NCBI RefSeq assembly: GCF_014192015.1
Contig: NZ_JACHXJ010000006.1
Span: forward strand, 186,001-250,000
Length of the DNA: 64,000 nucleotides
Direction: 5' to 3'
Source of the DNA: Paenibacillus rhizosphaerae
GTDB lineage: Bacteria > Bacillota > Bacilli > Paenibacillales > Paenibacillaceae
The position numbers and the translations under genes were made by a program. Each line of letters starts with the position of its first letter. The stretch's first letter is position 1. The notes beneath the pieces are model-generated. The model ran no database searches. It saw nothing but the letters and a program-made list of their open reading frames with translations, and had not been told where the DNA came from. Of this stretch, positions 8,192 to 17,193 are shown in pieces.

Positions 8192-9749
8192 AGTGCTTTT
8201 GGTGGATGATGAACGCATCATATTGGACGGCATTTCGCAAATGGTCGACTGGCAGGACTTCGGGACAGAGCTGACCGGAACGGCCCAGAACGGATTGCTG
8301 GCTTACGACCTGATCGCAGCCGATCCGCCGGACATCGTTATCAGCGATATCCGGATGCCCGGACTCGACGGTCTAGGGCTCGTCGCCCAGACTTATGCCA
8401 CCCACCCAAAGGTCAAATTTGTGCTGCTGTCCGGATTCGGGGAGTTTGAATACGCCAACCGGGCCATGCAGTACGGGGTCAAGCATTACCTGCTCAAGCC
8501 GACCGACGAGACCAAAATCGCCGAGGCGCTGAAGGAAGTGACGGCCGAGCTGGATCAGGAGCGTCGGCGGGAAGCTTTTACTCTGGACATGAAACGCCGT
8601 TTTGAGAAAGTCATCCCCCATGTCAAAGAACAGGTCCTCCGCGAGTTCGTCACCAATAAAACCTACGGACGGCGTGATCTCGAGGAATACCGCAGCCTGC
8701 TTCCCTGCGACTTCGGACGTCCCGTCCGGCTGCTGCTCTGCCATATTGAGGGCGAAGCCGATTACGAGCACCAGTTTGCCGTCAAAAATATTGCCGAGGA
8801 TCTGCTGCAAACGACGCTGATGAGCACCACGCTGGGCGACCACGCACTGATCCTCATCTCAGGTCCTGAGGACCAGGAGCTGCTTCACAGCCGGCTGCAG
8901 GATATCCGCCGCACCTTCCGGCTGTATTACAAAATGAATGTGACCGTCGCCGTCAGCGATCCCGGTCCGATTACGTCCGCGCGAAAGCTGTACCGCGAAA
9001 CGCTGCAGTGCCTGAACTACCGCTTCTATCTGGACGAGAGCGGGATCATTACGCGGAAGGACACGTTTGTGCCTGACGGCGGCGTCAGCGAGTTTGCCTT
9101 TGACGAAGAGCGCCTGATGCTGCCCGTGCGTTCGGGTGACCGCGAGGAGGCGGCGCTCGCTCTGGCCGAGTTCATCGCGGAGCTCAAACGGGCCCAGCTC
9201 GGCATCGAAATGACGAAGTCGTACGCGATTTCGATGTATGCCGCGCTGGTGCGCCTGGACGGACCGGAACGGATGGCGGAGGCCTACAGGCGGATCTCCG
9301 AGATCGCCGACATGGGCTCGCTGCAGGCGATTCAGTCGTTCCTCGAGGAGACGGTCCGGGACATGACCGAGCGTAATTACGAACGGAATGCGTTCAAATA
9401 CAACGCCATCGTGCGGAAGGTGATCGACATCGTGGAGGAGCAGATCGGCAACGCCTCCCTGTCGCTGAACCTCGTCGCGCATGAAATGCTGTACATGAAC
9501 GCCGACTATCTAGGCAAGCTGTTCAAAAAGGAGACCGGCGAGAAGTTTTCCAACTACGTCATGCGCGTCCGCATCCAGCGGGCGACCGAGCTGATGGCCG
9601 AAAGTCCCGACGCCAAAATATTCGAGATGGCCGAGCAGCTCGGCTTCGGCGACAACCCGCAGTATTTCAGCCAGGTGTTCAAAAAACAGATGGGCTGCAC
9701 GCCGTCGGAATATATCCGGAAGCTGACCGGCGGCATCTCTGCTTTTTAA
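8184..9749 (+). CDS. response regulator with AraC-type DNA-binding domain, YesN type
   Basis: 521 residues. The receiver occupies residues 1-120 with phosphorylatable Asp55 (ISDIRMPG) and the KPTDE lysine. A long middle region of about 270 residues follows. The C-terminal AraC double helix-turn-helix covers about 415-515 and ends in the family signature FGDNPQYFSQVFKKQMGCTP. ATG 8184 follows GGAGGG with eight bases spacing and overlaps the kinase gene. It is expected to activate the SBP-permease operon starting about 120 bp downstream. Confidence 0.93.
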   Translation: MYKVLLVDDERIILDGISQMVDWQDFGTELTGTAQNGLLAYDLIAADPPDIVISDIRMPGLDGLGLVAQTYATHPKVKFVLLSGFGEFEYANRAMQYGVKHYLLKPTDETKIAEALKEVTAELDQERRREAFTLDMKRRFEKVIPHVKEQVLREFVTNKTYGRRDLEEYRSLLPCDFGRPVRLLLCHIEGEADYEHQFAVKNIAEDLLQTTLMSTTLGDHALILISGPEDQELLHSRLQDIRRTFRLYYKMNVTVAVSDPGPITSARKLYRETLQCLNYRFYLDESGIITRKDTFVPDGGVSEFAFDEERLMLPVRSGDREEAALALAEFIAELKRAQLGIEMTKSYAISMYAALVRLDGPERMAEAYRRISEIADMGSLQAIQSFLEETVRDMTERNYERNAFKYNAIVRKVIDIVEEQIGNASLSLNLVAHEMLYMNADYLGKLFKKETGEKFSNYVMRVRIQRATELMAESPDAKIFEMAEQLGFGDNPQYFSQVFKKQMGCTPSEYIRKLTGGISAF

Positions 9750-9805
9750 ACAAACAGGTCGGTTTTTTTCCTTACCCTGATCGCCGCAAGCGTTGATAAT
9801 TGGAA

Positions 9806-9820
9806 ATGTAAGCAGTACCA
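9806..9820 (+). promoter_or_regulatory. cre-like site before the cluster A SBP gene
   Basis: ATGTAAGCAGTACCA matches the CcpA-box consensus WTGNAANCGNWNNCW at all positions but one (A for the central G). It lies about 50 bp upstream of the SBP start, between the regulator gene and the transporter genes, consistent with carbon catabolite control. Confidence 0.45.
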
Positions 9821-9867
9821 GATAAAGCACGACAATATACCGTTAATCCTATGGGGGAGGAAATGAC

Positions 9868-11208
9868 ATGAGAAAAGCGTTAAGCGCCGTTCTTCTTTTT
9901 TCCTTGATCACCGGCCTGATCGGCTGTTCCACGGGGGGCAGCAGCGACAAATCGGCCAGCGGAGGCGACGCCGCGCCCGCGTCGACCGCATCGGCCGGCG
10001 AGAGCAAAGATCCGGTCAAGCTTCGCATCGCCTGGTGGGGCGGCCAATCCAGACATGATTATACCCTGAAAGTGATCGAAATGTACGAGAAGCAGCATCC
10101 AAACGTCACGATCGAGCCCGAGTACGCGCCGTTCGACGACTATTGGAAGAAGCTCGCGCCGCAAGCCGTCGCCGGCGGGCTGCCGGACATCATCCAGATG
10201 GACATTTCGTATTTGAGCCAGTACGCCAGCCGCAACCAGCTGGCCGACCTGAAGCCGTTTACCGACAGCGGTACGCTAAATGTCGCCGACGTCAGCGAGA
10301 ACGCCCTGAAGGGCGGCGAGGTCGACGGCAAGCTCGTCGCCATGAACCTCGGGGTCAACGCCCTGCAGACGACCTTCGACGTCGAGACGATGAAGAAGAA
10401 CGGCATTGACATCCCGTCCAAAGACTGGACCTGGGACGATATGGGCAAGCTTGGGGAGCAAGCCAAGGCAAAGGGCTTCCAGATCGGCGGATTCGCCTAC
10501 CATCACGAGGTGTTCTTTCCGTATTACCTGAGAACGATCGGCCAGAAAATGTACAGCGACGACGGCAAAACGATCGGCTATGCCGACGACCAGGCCTTCA
10601 TCGATTATTTCACGCGATATCAACAATGGTATGACAAGGGCTACATCCTCTCTCTCGACAAAGAAGCGCAGAAGAAGGGCGTCGCCGAAGAGGACGAAAT
10701 CGTTCTCGGCCACTCCATCTCCGGCATCGGCTGGTCCAACCAGTTCCTGGCGGTGGCAAATCTGGTCAAGGACCGGCCGCTCGAGCTGAATCCGATGCCG
10801 GGTCCGGGCACGAAGGAAGGACTGTTTCTGAAGCCTTCCATGTACTTCTCTATCGCGGAATCGTCCAAGCAGAAGGAAGAGGCGGCCAAGTTCATCAGCT
10901 TCTTCATCAACGACATCGAAGCGAACAAGCTGATCAAGGGAGAGCGCGGCGTGCCGGTATCCTCCAAAGTGAAGGATGCGCTGAAGCCGATTCTGACCGA
11001 AAACGAAGCGAAAATCTTTGATTATGTTACCTGGGCCGAGTCGAACAGCAGCCCGGCTGACCCGCCGAACCCGATCGGATCGGTAGAAGTCGAGAAGCTG
11101 CTGCGGGATTTGAGCGAAAAGATTCTGTTCAAGAAAATTCCGATCGACCAGGCGGCGGCGGAATTCCGCAAAGAGGCCAATGCCATCCTGGCCCGCAGCC
11201 AGAAGTAA
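9868..11208 (+). CDS. ABC transporter substrate-binding lipoprotein (CUT1 family), cluster A
   Basis: 446 residues. The signal peptide ends in the lipobox LIGC with acylated Cys20, followed by a Ser/Gly/Ala-rich tether and the family-1 extracellular solute-binding fold (LRIAWWGG, VTIEPEYAPFDDYWKKL, GLPDIIQMD). The start follows GGGGGAGG. It binds a sugar or oligosaccharide outside the membrane and delivers it to the two following permeases. No enzyme gene accompanies the cluster, so the ligand cannot be inferred. Confidence 0.92.
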   Translation: MRKALSAVLLFSLITGLIGCSTGGSSDKSASGGDAAPASTASAGESKDPVKLRIAWWGGQSRHDYTLKVIEMYEKQHPNVTIEPEYAPFDDYWKKLAPQAVAGGLPDIIQMDISYLSQYASRNQLADLKPFTDSGTLNVADVSENALKGGEVDGKLVAMNLGVNALQTTFDVETMKKNGIDIPSKDWTWDDMGKLGEQAKAKGFQIGGFAYHHEVFFPYYLRTIGQKMYSDDGKTIGYADDQAFIDYFTRYQQWYDKGYILSLDKEAQKKGVAEEDEIVLGHSISGIGWSNQFLAVANLVKDRPLELNPMPGPGTKEGLFLKPSMYFSIAESSKQKEEAAKFISFFINDIEANKLIKGERGVPVSSKVKDALKPILTENEAKIFDYVTWAESNSSPADPPNPIGSVEVEKLLRDLSEKILFKKIPIDQAAAEFRKEANAILARSQK

Positions 11209-11234
11209 CCGGGAGGGAATCCTCATACTGCCTG

Positions 11235-11274
11235 AAGGAGCCGGGCCCCGGTCGGGTTCGGCTCCTTCCCTTTT
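11235..11274 (+). terminator. intercistronic hairpin after the SBP gene
   Basis: GAAGGAGCC and GGCTCCTTC form a nine-pair stem with a GC-rich loop, followed by CTTTT. Hairpins here often let the SBP mRNA outnumber that of the permeases. The 199-bp gap has no clear second promoter. Confidence 0.6.
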
Positions 11275-11407
11275 GGTTTAGGCGAAAGAACGCGCGTTCT
11301 AAACCCTCTTTTTCCGGTGGGAAAGCCGGGTTACTTTATCGGCACGGTGCTACTTTCGCTCACAATTCGGTACGTATCCAATTTTGTAAGCTTAGGGGTT
11401 GACGATA

Positions 11408-12307
11408 ATGAAAAGGCTGCGGGATAACGAGCACCTCACCGGTTACGTGTTCACGTCTCCGTTCGTGCTGGGCTTTCTGATCTTTACGCTGTATCCGGTG
11501 CTGTCTTCGCTGTATTATTCCTTCACCGACTACAACCTGATGGAGGCGCCGAACTGGCTCGGCCTGGACAACTACAAGCGGATGTTCATGGAAGACGACA
11601 AAATCGGCAAATCGTTTCAGGTCACCTTTACGTATGTGCTGGCCAGCGTGCCGCTCCGTCTGATCTTTGCCCTGTTCGTCGCCATGATCCTGAACGTGGC
11701 CACGAAAGCGGTCGGCCTGTACCGTTCGGCCTTCTACCTGCCTTCCCTGATCGGAGGCAGCGTCGCGGTGTCGATCATGTGGCAGCAGATCTTCGGGGAT
11801 CAGGGGCTGGTGAATTCCTTCCTGAACCTGATCGGCATCCATGCCTCGACCTCATGGATCGGCAATCCGAGCACCGCGCTGTGGACCTTGATCGCCCTGT
11901 CCACGTGGCAGTTCGGCTCGTCGATGATCATTTTCCTGGCAGGGCTGAAAAATATACCGAAGGACTACTATGAAGCAGCGGGTGTGGACGGGGCCAATGC
12001 CGTCCGGCGGTTCTTCAACATCACGCTGCCGATGCTGAGCCCGATCATCCTGTTTAACCTGACGCTGCAGACGATCTCGGCATTTATGACATTTACCCCG
12101 GCCTACATTATTTCCCGCGGGGAAGGCGGCCCGCTCGACCAGACGCTGCTCTATTCGCTGTACCTGTACCGCAAGGCGTTCTCGCATTTTGAGATGGGCT
12201 ACGCCTCGGCGCTTGCCTGGGTAATGCTGCTCATCGTCGGGTTCCTGACCCTGCTCATCTTCAAATCCTCGACCCGCTGGGTTCACTACGAGACGAAGGG
12301 AGACTAA
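11408..12307 (+). CDS. sugar ABC transporter permease (MalF type), cluster A
   Basis: 299 residues with six predicted membrane helices beginning at VFTSPFVLGFLIFTLYP. The cytoplasmic EAA loop reads EAAGVDGANAVRRFF...LPMLSP near residue 195, the contact point for the ATPase. I choose ATG 11408, nine bases after AGGGG, over a TTG nine bases upstream. It forms a heterodimer with the next gene product. No ATPase is encoded nearby; a shared MsmX-like ATPase is expected. Confidence 0.93.
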   Translation: MKRLRDNEHLTGYVFTSPFVLGFLIFTLYPVLSSLYYSFTDYNLMEAPNWLGLDNYKRMFMEDDKIGKSFQVTFTYVLASVPLRLIFALFVAMILNVATKAVGLYRSAFYLPSLIGGSVAVSIMWQQIFGDQGLVNSFLNLIGIHASTSWIGNPSTALWTLIALSTWQFGSSMIIFLAGLKNIPKDYYEAAGVDGANAVRRFFNITLPMLSPIILFNLTLQTISAFMTFTPAYIISRGEGGPLDQTLLYSLYLYRKAFSHFEMGYASALAWVMLLIVGFLTLLIFKSSTRWVHYETKGD

Positions 12308-12312
12308 CGGCC

Positions 12313-13152
12313 ATGACCATGTCCACACCCAAGCGCGTTTTGTACCATGTGCTGGTCGGCATCTTCGCCCTGTTCATGATCTATCCGATTCTGTGGCTGG
12401 CGGCGAGCTCCCTGAAGCCGAACGACGAAATTTTCTCGACCGCCTACAGCCTCATTCCGAGCCGGCTGGAATTCGCCAACTACGTTTCGGGCTTCAAGGG
12501 ATTCGGCGGGACGACGTTTTCGACCTTCTTCAAAAATTCGTTTATCATCGTCGTTCTGTCGACGATCGGCGCCGTCGCCTCGTCGGCTCTCGTAGCCTTC
12601 GGCCTGGCGCGGACGAAATTTTTCGGCCAGAAGTTCTGGTTCGCCGCCATGATGGCCACCATGATGCTGCCTCAGGACGTCGTCATCGTGCCGCAGTACG
12701 TCATGTTCGCCAAGTTCGGCTGGCTCTCGTCCTTTAAGCCGCTCATCGTCCCGCATTTCTTCGGCACGCCGTTCTTTATTTTCCTGATCATGCAGTTTAT
12801 CCGCACCATTCCGGGCGAGCTGGACGAAGCGGCGAAAATCGACGGCTGCAGCAAATACGGCGTGTTCTACCGGGTGGTCCTGCCGCTCATCGGACCGGCC
12901 TTGATCACCAGCGCGATTTTCTCTTTTTACTGGAGATGGGACGACTTCATCAACCCGCTCATCTATTTGAACAGCCCGGATAAATTTCCGGTATCCCTTG
13001 CGCTGAAGCTGTTCCTCGACGGCGAATCGCTGAACAACTGGGGCGGTATGTTCGCTATGGCCACACTGTCGCTTCTGCCGGTCGTGATTGTGTTTTTCAT
13101 TTTCCAAAAATACATCGTCGAAGGTATCAGCACCACCGGTCTGAAAGGATAA
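12313..13152 (+). CDS. sugar ABC transporter permease (MalG type), cluster A
   Basis: 279 residues and six membrane helices. The EAA motif DEAAKIDGCSKYGVFYRVVLP lies near residue 175, and the protein ends with the short tail GISTTGLKG typical of MalG-like subunits. It starts five bases after the previous stop, preceded by GGGAGA. It is the last gene of cluster A and is followed by a strong terminator. Confidence 0.93.
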   Translation: MTMSTPKRVLYHVLVGIFALFMIYPILWLAASSLKPNDEIFSTAYSLIPSRLEFANYVSGFKGFGGTTFSTFFKNSFIIVVLSTIGAVASSALVAFGLARTKFFGQKFWFAAMMATMMLPQDVVIVPQYVMFAKFGWLSSFKPLIVPHFFGTPFFIFLIMQFIRTIPGELDEAAKIDGCSKYGVFYRVVLPLIGPALITSAIFSFYWRWDDFINPLIYLNSPDKFPVSLALKLFLDGESLNNWGGMFAMATLSLLPVVIVFFIFQKYIVEGISTTGLKG

Positions 13153-13200
13153 CTACAGAGTCTTCCATAAACCAGACGTCCACCTTGCTCAGTATAAAAG

Positions 13201-13239
13201 AAAGACCGGATTCCTTAAGCAAGGATATCCGGTCTTTTT
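13201..13239 (+). terminator. terminator of cluster A
   Basis: AAAGACCGGAT pairs with ATCCGGTCTTT around a loop that itself pairs (TCCTT/AAGGA). A T run follows on the plus strand. Confidence 0.85.
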
Positions 13240-13386
13240 CATGCTGCCGCGCATACCTCATACAGAACTGAGCGTCATTCCACAGACCGGCCACCCTTCT
13301 CCCTTAGAAGCACCCGGCGGAATCACAAAGGGAATTCCCCATTTTTTGGACAACCCGACACTGGGGAATGGCAAATGATAAGAAAA

Positions 13387-13420
13387 ACGGCAGGTCAGCT
13401 GTAAGCCGAATCCCTGCCGT
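13387..13420 (-). terminator. terminator of the IDEAL-domain gene
   Basis: ACGGCAGG and CCTGCCGT form the stem. On the minus strand the hairpin is followed by TTTTTC. It lies about 95 bp beyond the stop codon. Confidence 0.65.
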
Positions 13421-13515
13421 CTTTGTTGCGCTTACGTTCCTTGTAACGAAAAGCGGAAGCTGCGCATTCATCATGTTGTTGTATGGTATGAAGTGCCTCT
13501 GCCGAGGCCTGCCGT

Positions 13516-13893
13516 TTACTTTTTCTCAAACAGACCGAGACGGTTGTTGGGCCGGCCGTTCAACCGGATCCCGTCGCCCTTCTTGCCGTTCTTGCTCTCG
13601 GAACCGTTCAGGCGGTCTGTCAATTCGTTAAACCAGGCCTCGTCATAGGTGGCCAGTGCCATGTCAATCAGGCTTTCGACGTTATTCTTATCTGCAAGCG
13701 GGTTGACCGGCAGCGATCTCAGCCAGGATTCGCGCACACCGATCACGCGTCCGACCGCTTCCTCGTTGTCGGACTGAACGACGCGTACTCTCGCGATGCC
13801 CTTATGAGCGTCCACCATCTCAATGTATCCGTGAATAAACTCACCGTCTACCGTCTTTCCTTGGACCCAATCGCTAACTTCGAATCTCATCAT
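13516..13893 (-). CDS. IDEAL-domain-containing protein
   Basis: About 125 residues, starting at one of two adjacent ATGs (13893 or 13890) after GGCGGTGGA. The first 60 residues are rich in beta strands (RFEVSDWVQGKTVDGEFIHG, RVRVVQSDNEEAVGRVI) and look like a small beta-barrel. Residues about 75-100 (ESLIDMALATYDEAWFNEL) fit the IDEAL domain (PF08858), a short helical module of Firmicutes proteins such as YpiB. The basic tail contains Gly and Asn. A regulatory or nucleic-acid-associated role is possible, but the function is unknown. Confidence 0.6.
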   Translation of the reverse strand: MMRFEVSDWVQGKTVDGEFIHGYIEMVDAHKGIARVRVVQSDNEEAVGRVIGVRESWLRSLPVNPLADKNNVESLIDMALATYDEAWFNELTDRLNGSESKNGKKGDGIRLNGRPNNRLGLFEKK

Positions 13894-14323
13894 TCCACCG
13901 CCTATCTTTAAGTATATACAAACTGTAACCAGAAAAATCACAAAATGAATATACTGTAATGATACTAAACACAGTTGGGAATGTCAAATCCGCGAACGAC
14001 CATTTCGCAAACGTCTCATTTCATGGAATGAGAAAGCCACCTGCCGCCACCTTACCCATCTATAGTGTATGCAGTTAGCGGGCGATGGGTGTCTTTCCAA
14101 TAGCCCACTTTCATTATTCTATTTGCCATGCGAACTTCCCTACGGGAAGATAGGGGTTTGCTAATGGTTCTCACTTCTTGGCTTATTCTTCAGTGTAGCC
14201 TCCCTTTTTTTTCGGTATACTTGCTGTAAAGAAGGCGTAACCTAAAAAAACCACAATGCTCCTCCACATCGTGACTTTGACAAAGGCCGGTGGGCGACCA
14301 CGGCGTGATTTTCCAAACCGATG
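13894..14323. other. intergenic region with palindromes and hairpins
   Basis: This 430-bp stretch has no supported gene. At 14014-14033 there is a 20-bp near-perfect dyad (TCTCATTTCA opposite TGGAATGAGA) with no obvious client gene. At 14130-14161 a nested hairpin has outer arms GCGAAC/GTTTGC and inner arms CTTCCC/GGGAAG. At 14053-14089 ACCCATC and GATGGGT could pair. A structured RNA is conceivable but unproven. Confidence 0.35.
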
Positions 14324-14370
14324 AAAAACCACCGGATAGTTAGGCTCCCAACCTATTCCCGGTGGTTTTT
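14324..14370. terminator. bidirectional terminator over the small peptide stop codon
   Basis: AAAAACCACCGG and CCGGTGGTTTTT form a twelve-pair stem flanked by A and T runs, so it works in both directions. The stop codon of the minus-strand peptide gene falls in the loop. Confidence 0.8.
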
Positions 14371-14484
14371 CTTGTTTTGCCGTGATTGCTTCAAGGCGTT
14401 AACCAAAGTGTTCAAGCCCGTAAAAATGCCGACCAGCTTCAGTCCTCCGTCCAAAAACTTCAGGAACAATTCAAGAATAGACAC
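14353..14484 (-). CDS. 43-residue amphipathic peptide gene (unrecognised)
   Basis: A short minus-strand gene. It starts at GTG 14484 with GGGGGTGG four bases upstream and ends inside a strong terminator loop. The peptide begins MSILELFLKFLDGGLKLVGI and ends in a highly charged, basic tail (KQSRQNKKNHRE). Its first 30 residues alternate hydrophobic and polar residues like an amphipathic or membrane-spanning helix. An in-frame upstream GTG would add 14 residues. Type I toxin, holin-like or leaderless-bacteriocin-like peptides share such features, but I recognise no family. The dedicated terminator and ribosome site argue that it is expressed. Confidence 0.5.
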   Translation of the reverse strand: MSILELFLKFLDGGLKLVGIFTGLNTLVNALKQSRQNKKNHRE

Positions 14485-14713
14485 GGCGCCACCCCCTGTC
14501 GGGTTGGCTTCGCCATATCTTCCCACCGGTTACTTTGTCCTCTTGATCACACCATATTTTCCCTGACGGTTTTACCAGTTTATTCAGTTCCGTGACCTCC
14601 AGATCATTTGAGTCCGGACGTCCCTGTAATTGCATACGGCAGTGGTTAAACGAAGGGCTTTGTTTTGTAATATAATGTAAGTACCTTAATGAACGAATCA
14701 GGGTGGTGATGAT

Positions 14714-15160
14714 TTGAAAGGTCTGATTAGAGCATATAAGGTGTTCATTGCCGTGTTTGCCGTCATCGTGGTTGCTGCCGTTGTGATTGGAACAAGGGGG
14801 CTGAATGATCAGGAAAGCCATACGTATGTGCTGCCGGCCGGGTACACAGGATGGGTAGCGGTCATTTACAATCAAAAGGGTTATCCCGAGCTCCCGAAAG
14901 AGGGAGATGCCATTGTAAACCACATTCCGACTAACGGAGTTTTAAAGACGTCAAGCGAACCGACAGCCGGCGGGATGACATTTTATTATGCAGATGATCA
15001 AGGTCAACGAACTGAGTTGGGGATGGGAATGATTCAGGGCCAGCACATCGGCACGGATACGATCCAGCATCCGGACGGTACGAAAGAAGAAAAAACGATC
15101 AATGCGTTTTACGTCGGCACCGAGCAGCAGTATTACGCTCATTTCAAGGAGCAGCCATGA
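14714..15160 (+). CDS. membrane-anchored protein, DUF6843-like
   Basis: 148 residues from TTG 14714, just after GGTGGTGAT. Residues 7-27 form one membrane helix near the N-terminus, leaving the rest outside. The external part has the pattern LPAGYTGWVAVIYN and, later, NHIPTNGVLKTSS and FYYADDQG, which resembles the DUF6843 family of small Bacilli proteins. The role is unknown. A TATAAT at 14671-14676 lies about 40 bp upstream, without a clear -35 partner. Confidence 0.6.
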   Translation: MKGLIRAYKVFIAVFAVIVVAAVVIGTRGLNDQESHTYVLPAGYTGWVAVIYNQKGYPELPKEGDAIVNHIPTNGVLKTSSEPTAGGMTFYYADDQGQRTELGMGMIQGQHIGTDTIQHPDGTKEEKTINAFYVGTEQQYYAHFKEQP

Positions 15161-15277
15161 TAGATCCATCTTAAAACCACACTGCTGTGATCCTCCAATC
15201 ATCCATCACTAAGAGCAGCTGTCGCGCCCTGTCCACTAAGCCCCTACATCAGCTCCTTCTTTTATGGAAAATACAAA

Positions 15278-15322
15278 TGACCCACAGGAGGGTCACTGGC
15301 AAAGTGTCCTTCCTGTGGGTCA
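15278..15322. terminator. hairpin downstream of the helicase gene
   Basis: TGACCCACAGGA and TCCTGTGGGTCA form a perfect twelve-pair stem with a 21-base loop. The T tract after it on the minus strand is weak (TTTGTATTTT). It lies between two convergent genes and probably ends the helicase transcript. Confidence 0.55.
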
Positions 15323-15364
15323 CAGATCATCTGCGGTCAACGCATAAAACGCCTAAACTCCATG

Positions 15365-16861
15365 TTAATGAGACGAGCTTACCTTATTTCTATGGTCCAC
15401 CCCGCTCTGCTTTGTTCTGCTTTTCGGGCGTCCATGGGGATTTCCATTTACATTCCCTTTGGACTTGGCATTCGCATTTCCCTTCGAATGGCCTCCCTCA
15501 TCACGCTTCAAGCTGCTGTTCGCGTTCCGATCGGGTTTGCGGGCAGCACTCACCGCCGCCTTAGGGGCACGGTCTTGCTTCGGCTTGCCCCGCTGCTGCC
15601 CATCGTCCGTCCGCCCTTTGCGGGCATCTCCAGCCTGCGGCTTGCGGGAATGGCTTGCTTGCGTCTTACCCTGCCGGTTTGCCGCGGAATTCCCCAGTGG
15701 GCGATTTACCGCTGCCGCCTGGGGCTCCATCGGATAGTCATGCCCCTTCACTTCGGGAATAGCCTTGCCGATCAGCTTTTCGATGTCCTTCAGGTACGGC
15801 AGCTCGTCCGCTTCGCAGAAAGAGATTGCAGACCCGCTCATCCCCGCCCGGCCTGTGCGGCCAATGCGGTGAACGTACGTCTCGGGGATATTCGGCAGAT
15901 TAAAGTTAATGACATACGGAAGCTCGTCAATATCAATGCCTCTGGCGGCAATGTCGGTCGCCACCAAAATGCGCGTCGTCCCGTTTTTGAAATGGTTCAG
16001 GGCATTCTGCCGGCTGTTTTGCGATTTGTCGCCATGGATCGCCTCCGCCGTAATATTCGCCTTCTTCAGGGCGCGAGCCACCCGGTCAGCTCCCCGCTTG
16101 GTGCGGGTGAATACCAGGGCCGACTCGATCGAAGGATCCTGCAGCAGCTGGTTGAGCATCTGCAGTTTGCTTCCTGCCGCCAGCAAATAAACCGACTGCT
16201 CGATCCGTTCGGCGGTTGAGGAGACCGGCGTCACTTCCACTTTTACCGGATTGACGAGCAGCGTCTGAATCAAGCCGTTGATTTCCGGAGGCATCGTCGC
16301 CGAAAAGAACAGCGTCTGCTTCCGCTTCGGCAGGACGGCGATGATCCGCTTCACATCATGGATAAAGCCCATATCCAGCATCCGGTCAGCCTCATCCAGT
16401 ACCAGCATTTGAATATGCTGCAAATCGATGTGCTTCTGATGGATGAGGTCGATGAGCCGGCCCGGCGTGGCAATCACGATATCCGCACCCTGCTGCAGCG
16501 CCCGCTCCTGCGGTTTTTGCGGTACGCCGCCGACAATGACCACCGCACGCAAGCCGGTAAACTGGCTGTACGCCTTCACGTTATCCATAATCTGAATGGC
16601 CAGCTCTCTCGTCGGCGTCAAAATGAGCGCGCGGACTCTGCGGCCCGCCCCGGGTTTGCGTGGCTCCCGGCTCAAGAGCTGAATGATGGGCAGGGAAAAT
16701 GCGGCGGTCTTGCCGGTTCCCGTCTGGGCGCAGCCCAGCAGATCCCGTCCGGCCAGCACGGCGGGAATGGATTGTGCCTGAATCGGCGTTGGTTCGGTAT
16801 AGTTCTGTTTGGCCAGCGCTTTTAAAATCATCGGGTCAAGCTTCAAATCTTTAAAGTTCAT
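15365..16861 (-). CDS. DEAD-box ATP-dependent RNA helicase (CshA/RhlE type)
   Basis: 498 residues. All helicase motifs are present in order: Q motif (EPTPIQAQSIP), Walker A AQTGTGKT near residue 47, PTRELA, GG and TPGR, DEAD (LDEADRMLDMGF), SAT, then in the second RecA domain ATDIAARGIDI and HRIGRTGRAG. After residue 375 comes a long, basic, low-complexity tail rich in Lys, Arg, Asn, Gly and Ser that probably binds RNA. I choose ATG 16861, preceded by AAAAGGAGC, rather than an ATG 36 bases upstream. Its likely role is unwinding structured mRNA or rRNA, often under cold stress. Confidence 0.95.
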   Translation of the reverse strand: MNFKDLKLDPMILKALAKQNYTEPTPIQAQSIPAVLAGRDLLGCAQTGTGKTAAFSLPIIQLLSREPRKPGAGRRVRALILTPTRELAIQIMDNVKAYSQFTGLRAVVIVGGVPQKPQERALQQGADIVIATPGRLIDLIHQKHIDLQHIQMLVLDEADRMLDMGFIHDVKRIIAVLPKRKQTLFFSATMPPEINGLIQTLLVNPVKVEVTPVSSTAERIEQSVYLLAAGSKLQMLNQLLQDPSIESALVFTRTKRGADRVARALKKANITAEAIHGDKSQNSRQNALNHFKNGTTRILVATDIAARGIDIDELPYVINFNLPNIPETYVHRIGRTGRAGMSGSAISFCEADELPYLKDIEKLIGKAIPEVKGHDYPMEPQAAAVNRPLGNSAANRQGKTQASHSRKPQAGDARKGRTDDGQQRGKPKQDRAPKAAVSAARKPDRNANSSLKRDEGGHSKGNANAKSKGNVNGNPHGRPKSRTKQSGVDHRNKVSSSH

Positions 16862-17138
16862 ATATGCTCCTTTTACTTTCAAACTTATATTCTTCAATCA
16901 CGAAGCCTGCGTACTTTTCATCCTAGTCTCCACAAGCCGTTCTTTTACGTCGTAATATATAACGATACCACACATGGACATAAAAAAAGAAGGGGAATCT
17001 TTCTCCACTTCCTTAAAAATGATTCAATTATGGACTACAACGGCAATATTTATAGACCAGGTACTGCGTTATGAAAGCTGAGAGCGGATCAAGGGGAATC
17101 ACGGCGTAACGATAAATCGAATCGGATGATGGCAAAAG
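16862..17138. other. upstream region of the helicase gene
   Basis: A 277-bp AT-rich gap. On the minus strand TATATT-like -10 sequences near 16966 would give a leader of about 100 bases, as is common for cold-shock helicase genes, but no strong -35 is visible. I see no gene. Confidence 0.35.
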
Positions 17139-17183
17139 AGACCGGCAGGGTCAGCTTACCAAGCTGTTCCCCGCCGGTCTTCT
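17139..17183 (-). terminator. terminator of the large secreted phosphodiesterase gene
   Basis: AGACCGGC and GCCGGTCT form the outer stem, with CAGCTTGGTAAGCTG pairing inside. TCTTTTG follows on the minus strand, 14 bp beyond the stop codon. Confidence 0.75.
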
Positions 17184-17193
17184 TGTTGTTGGA

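Larger units (their letters stand above)
13153..13515. other. intergenic region, two convergent terminators
   Basis: This 363-bp gap holds the cluster A terminator and, at 13387-13420, a hairpin for the minus-strand gene beyond. Between them I see only short palindromes such as GGGAATTCCC and no convincing gene. Confidence 0.5.

Noticed and set aside
13328..13360. GGGAATTCCCC followed by ATTTTTT as a terminator
   Set aside because: The palindrome has no loop and the genuine terminators of the flanking genes lie on either side.
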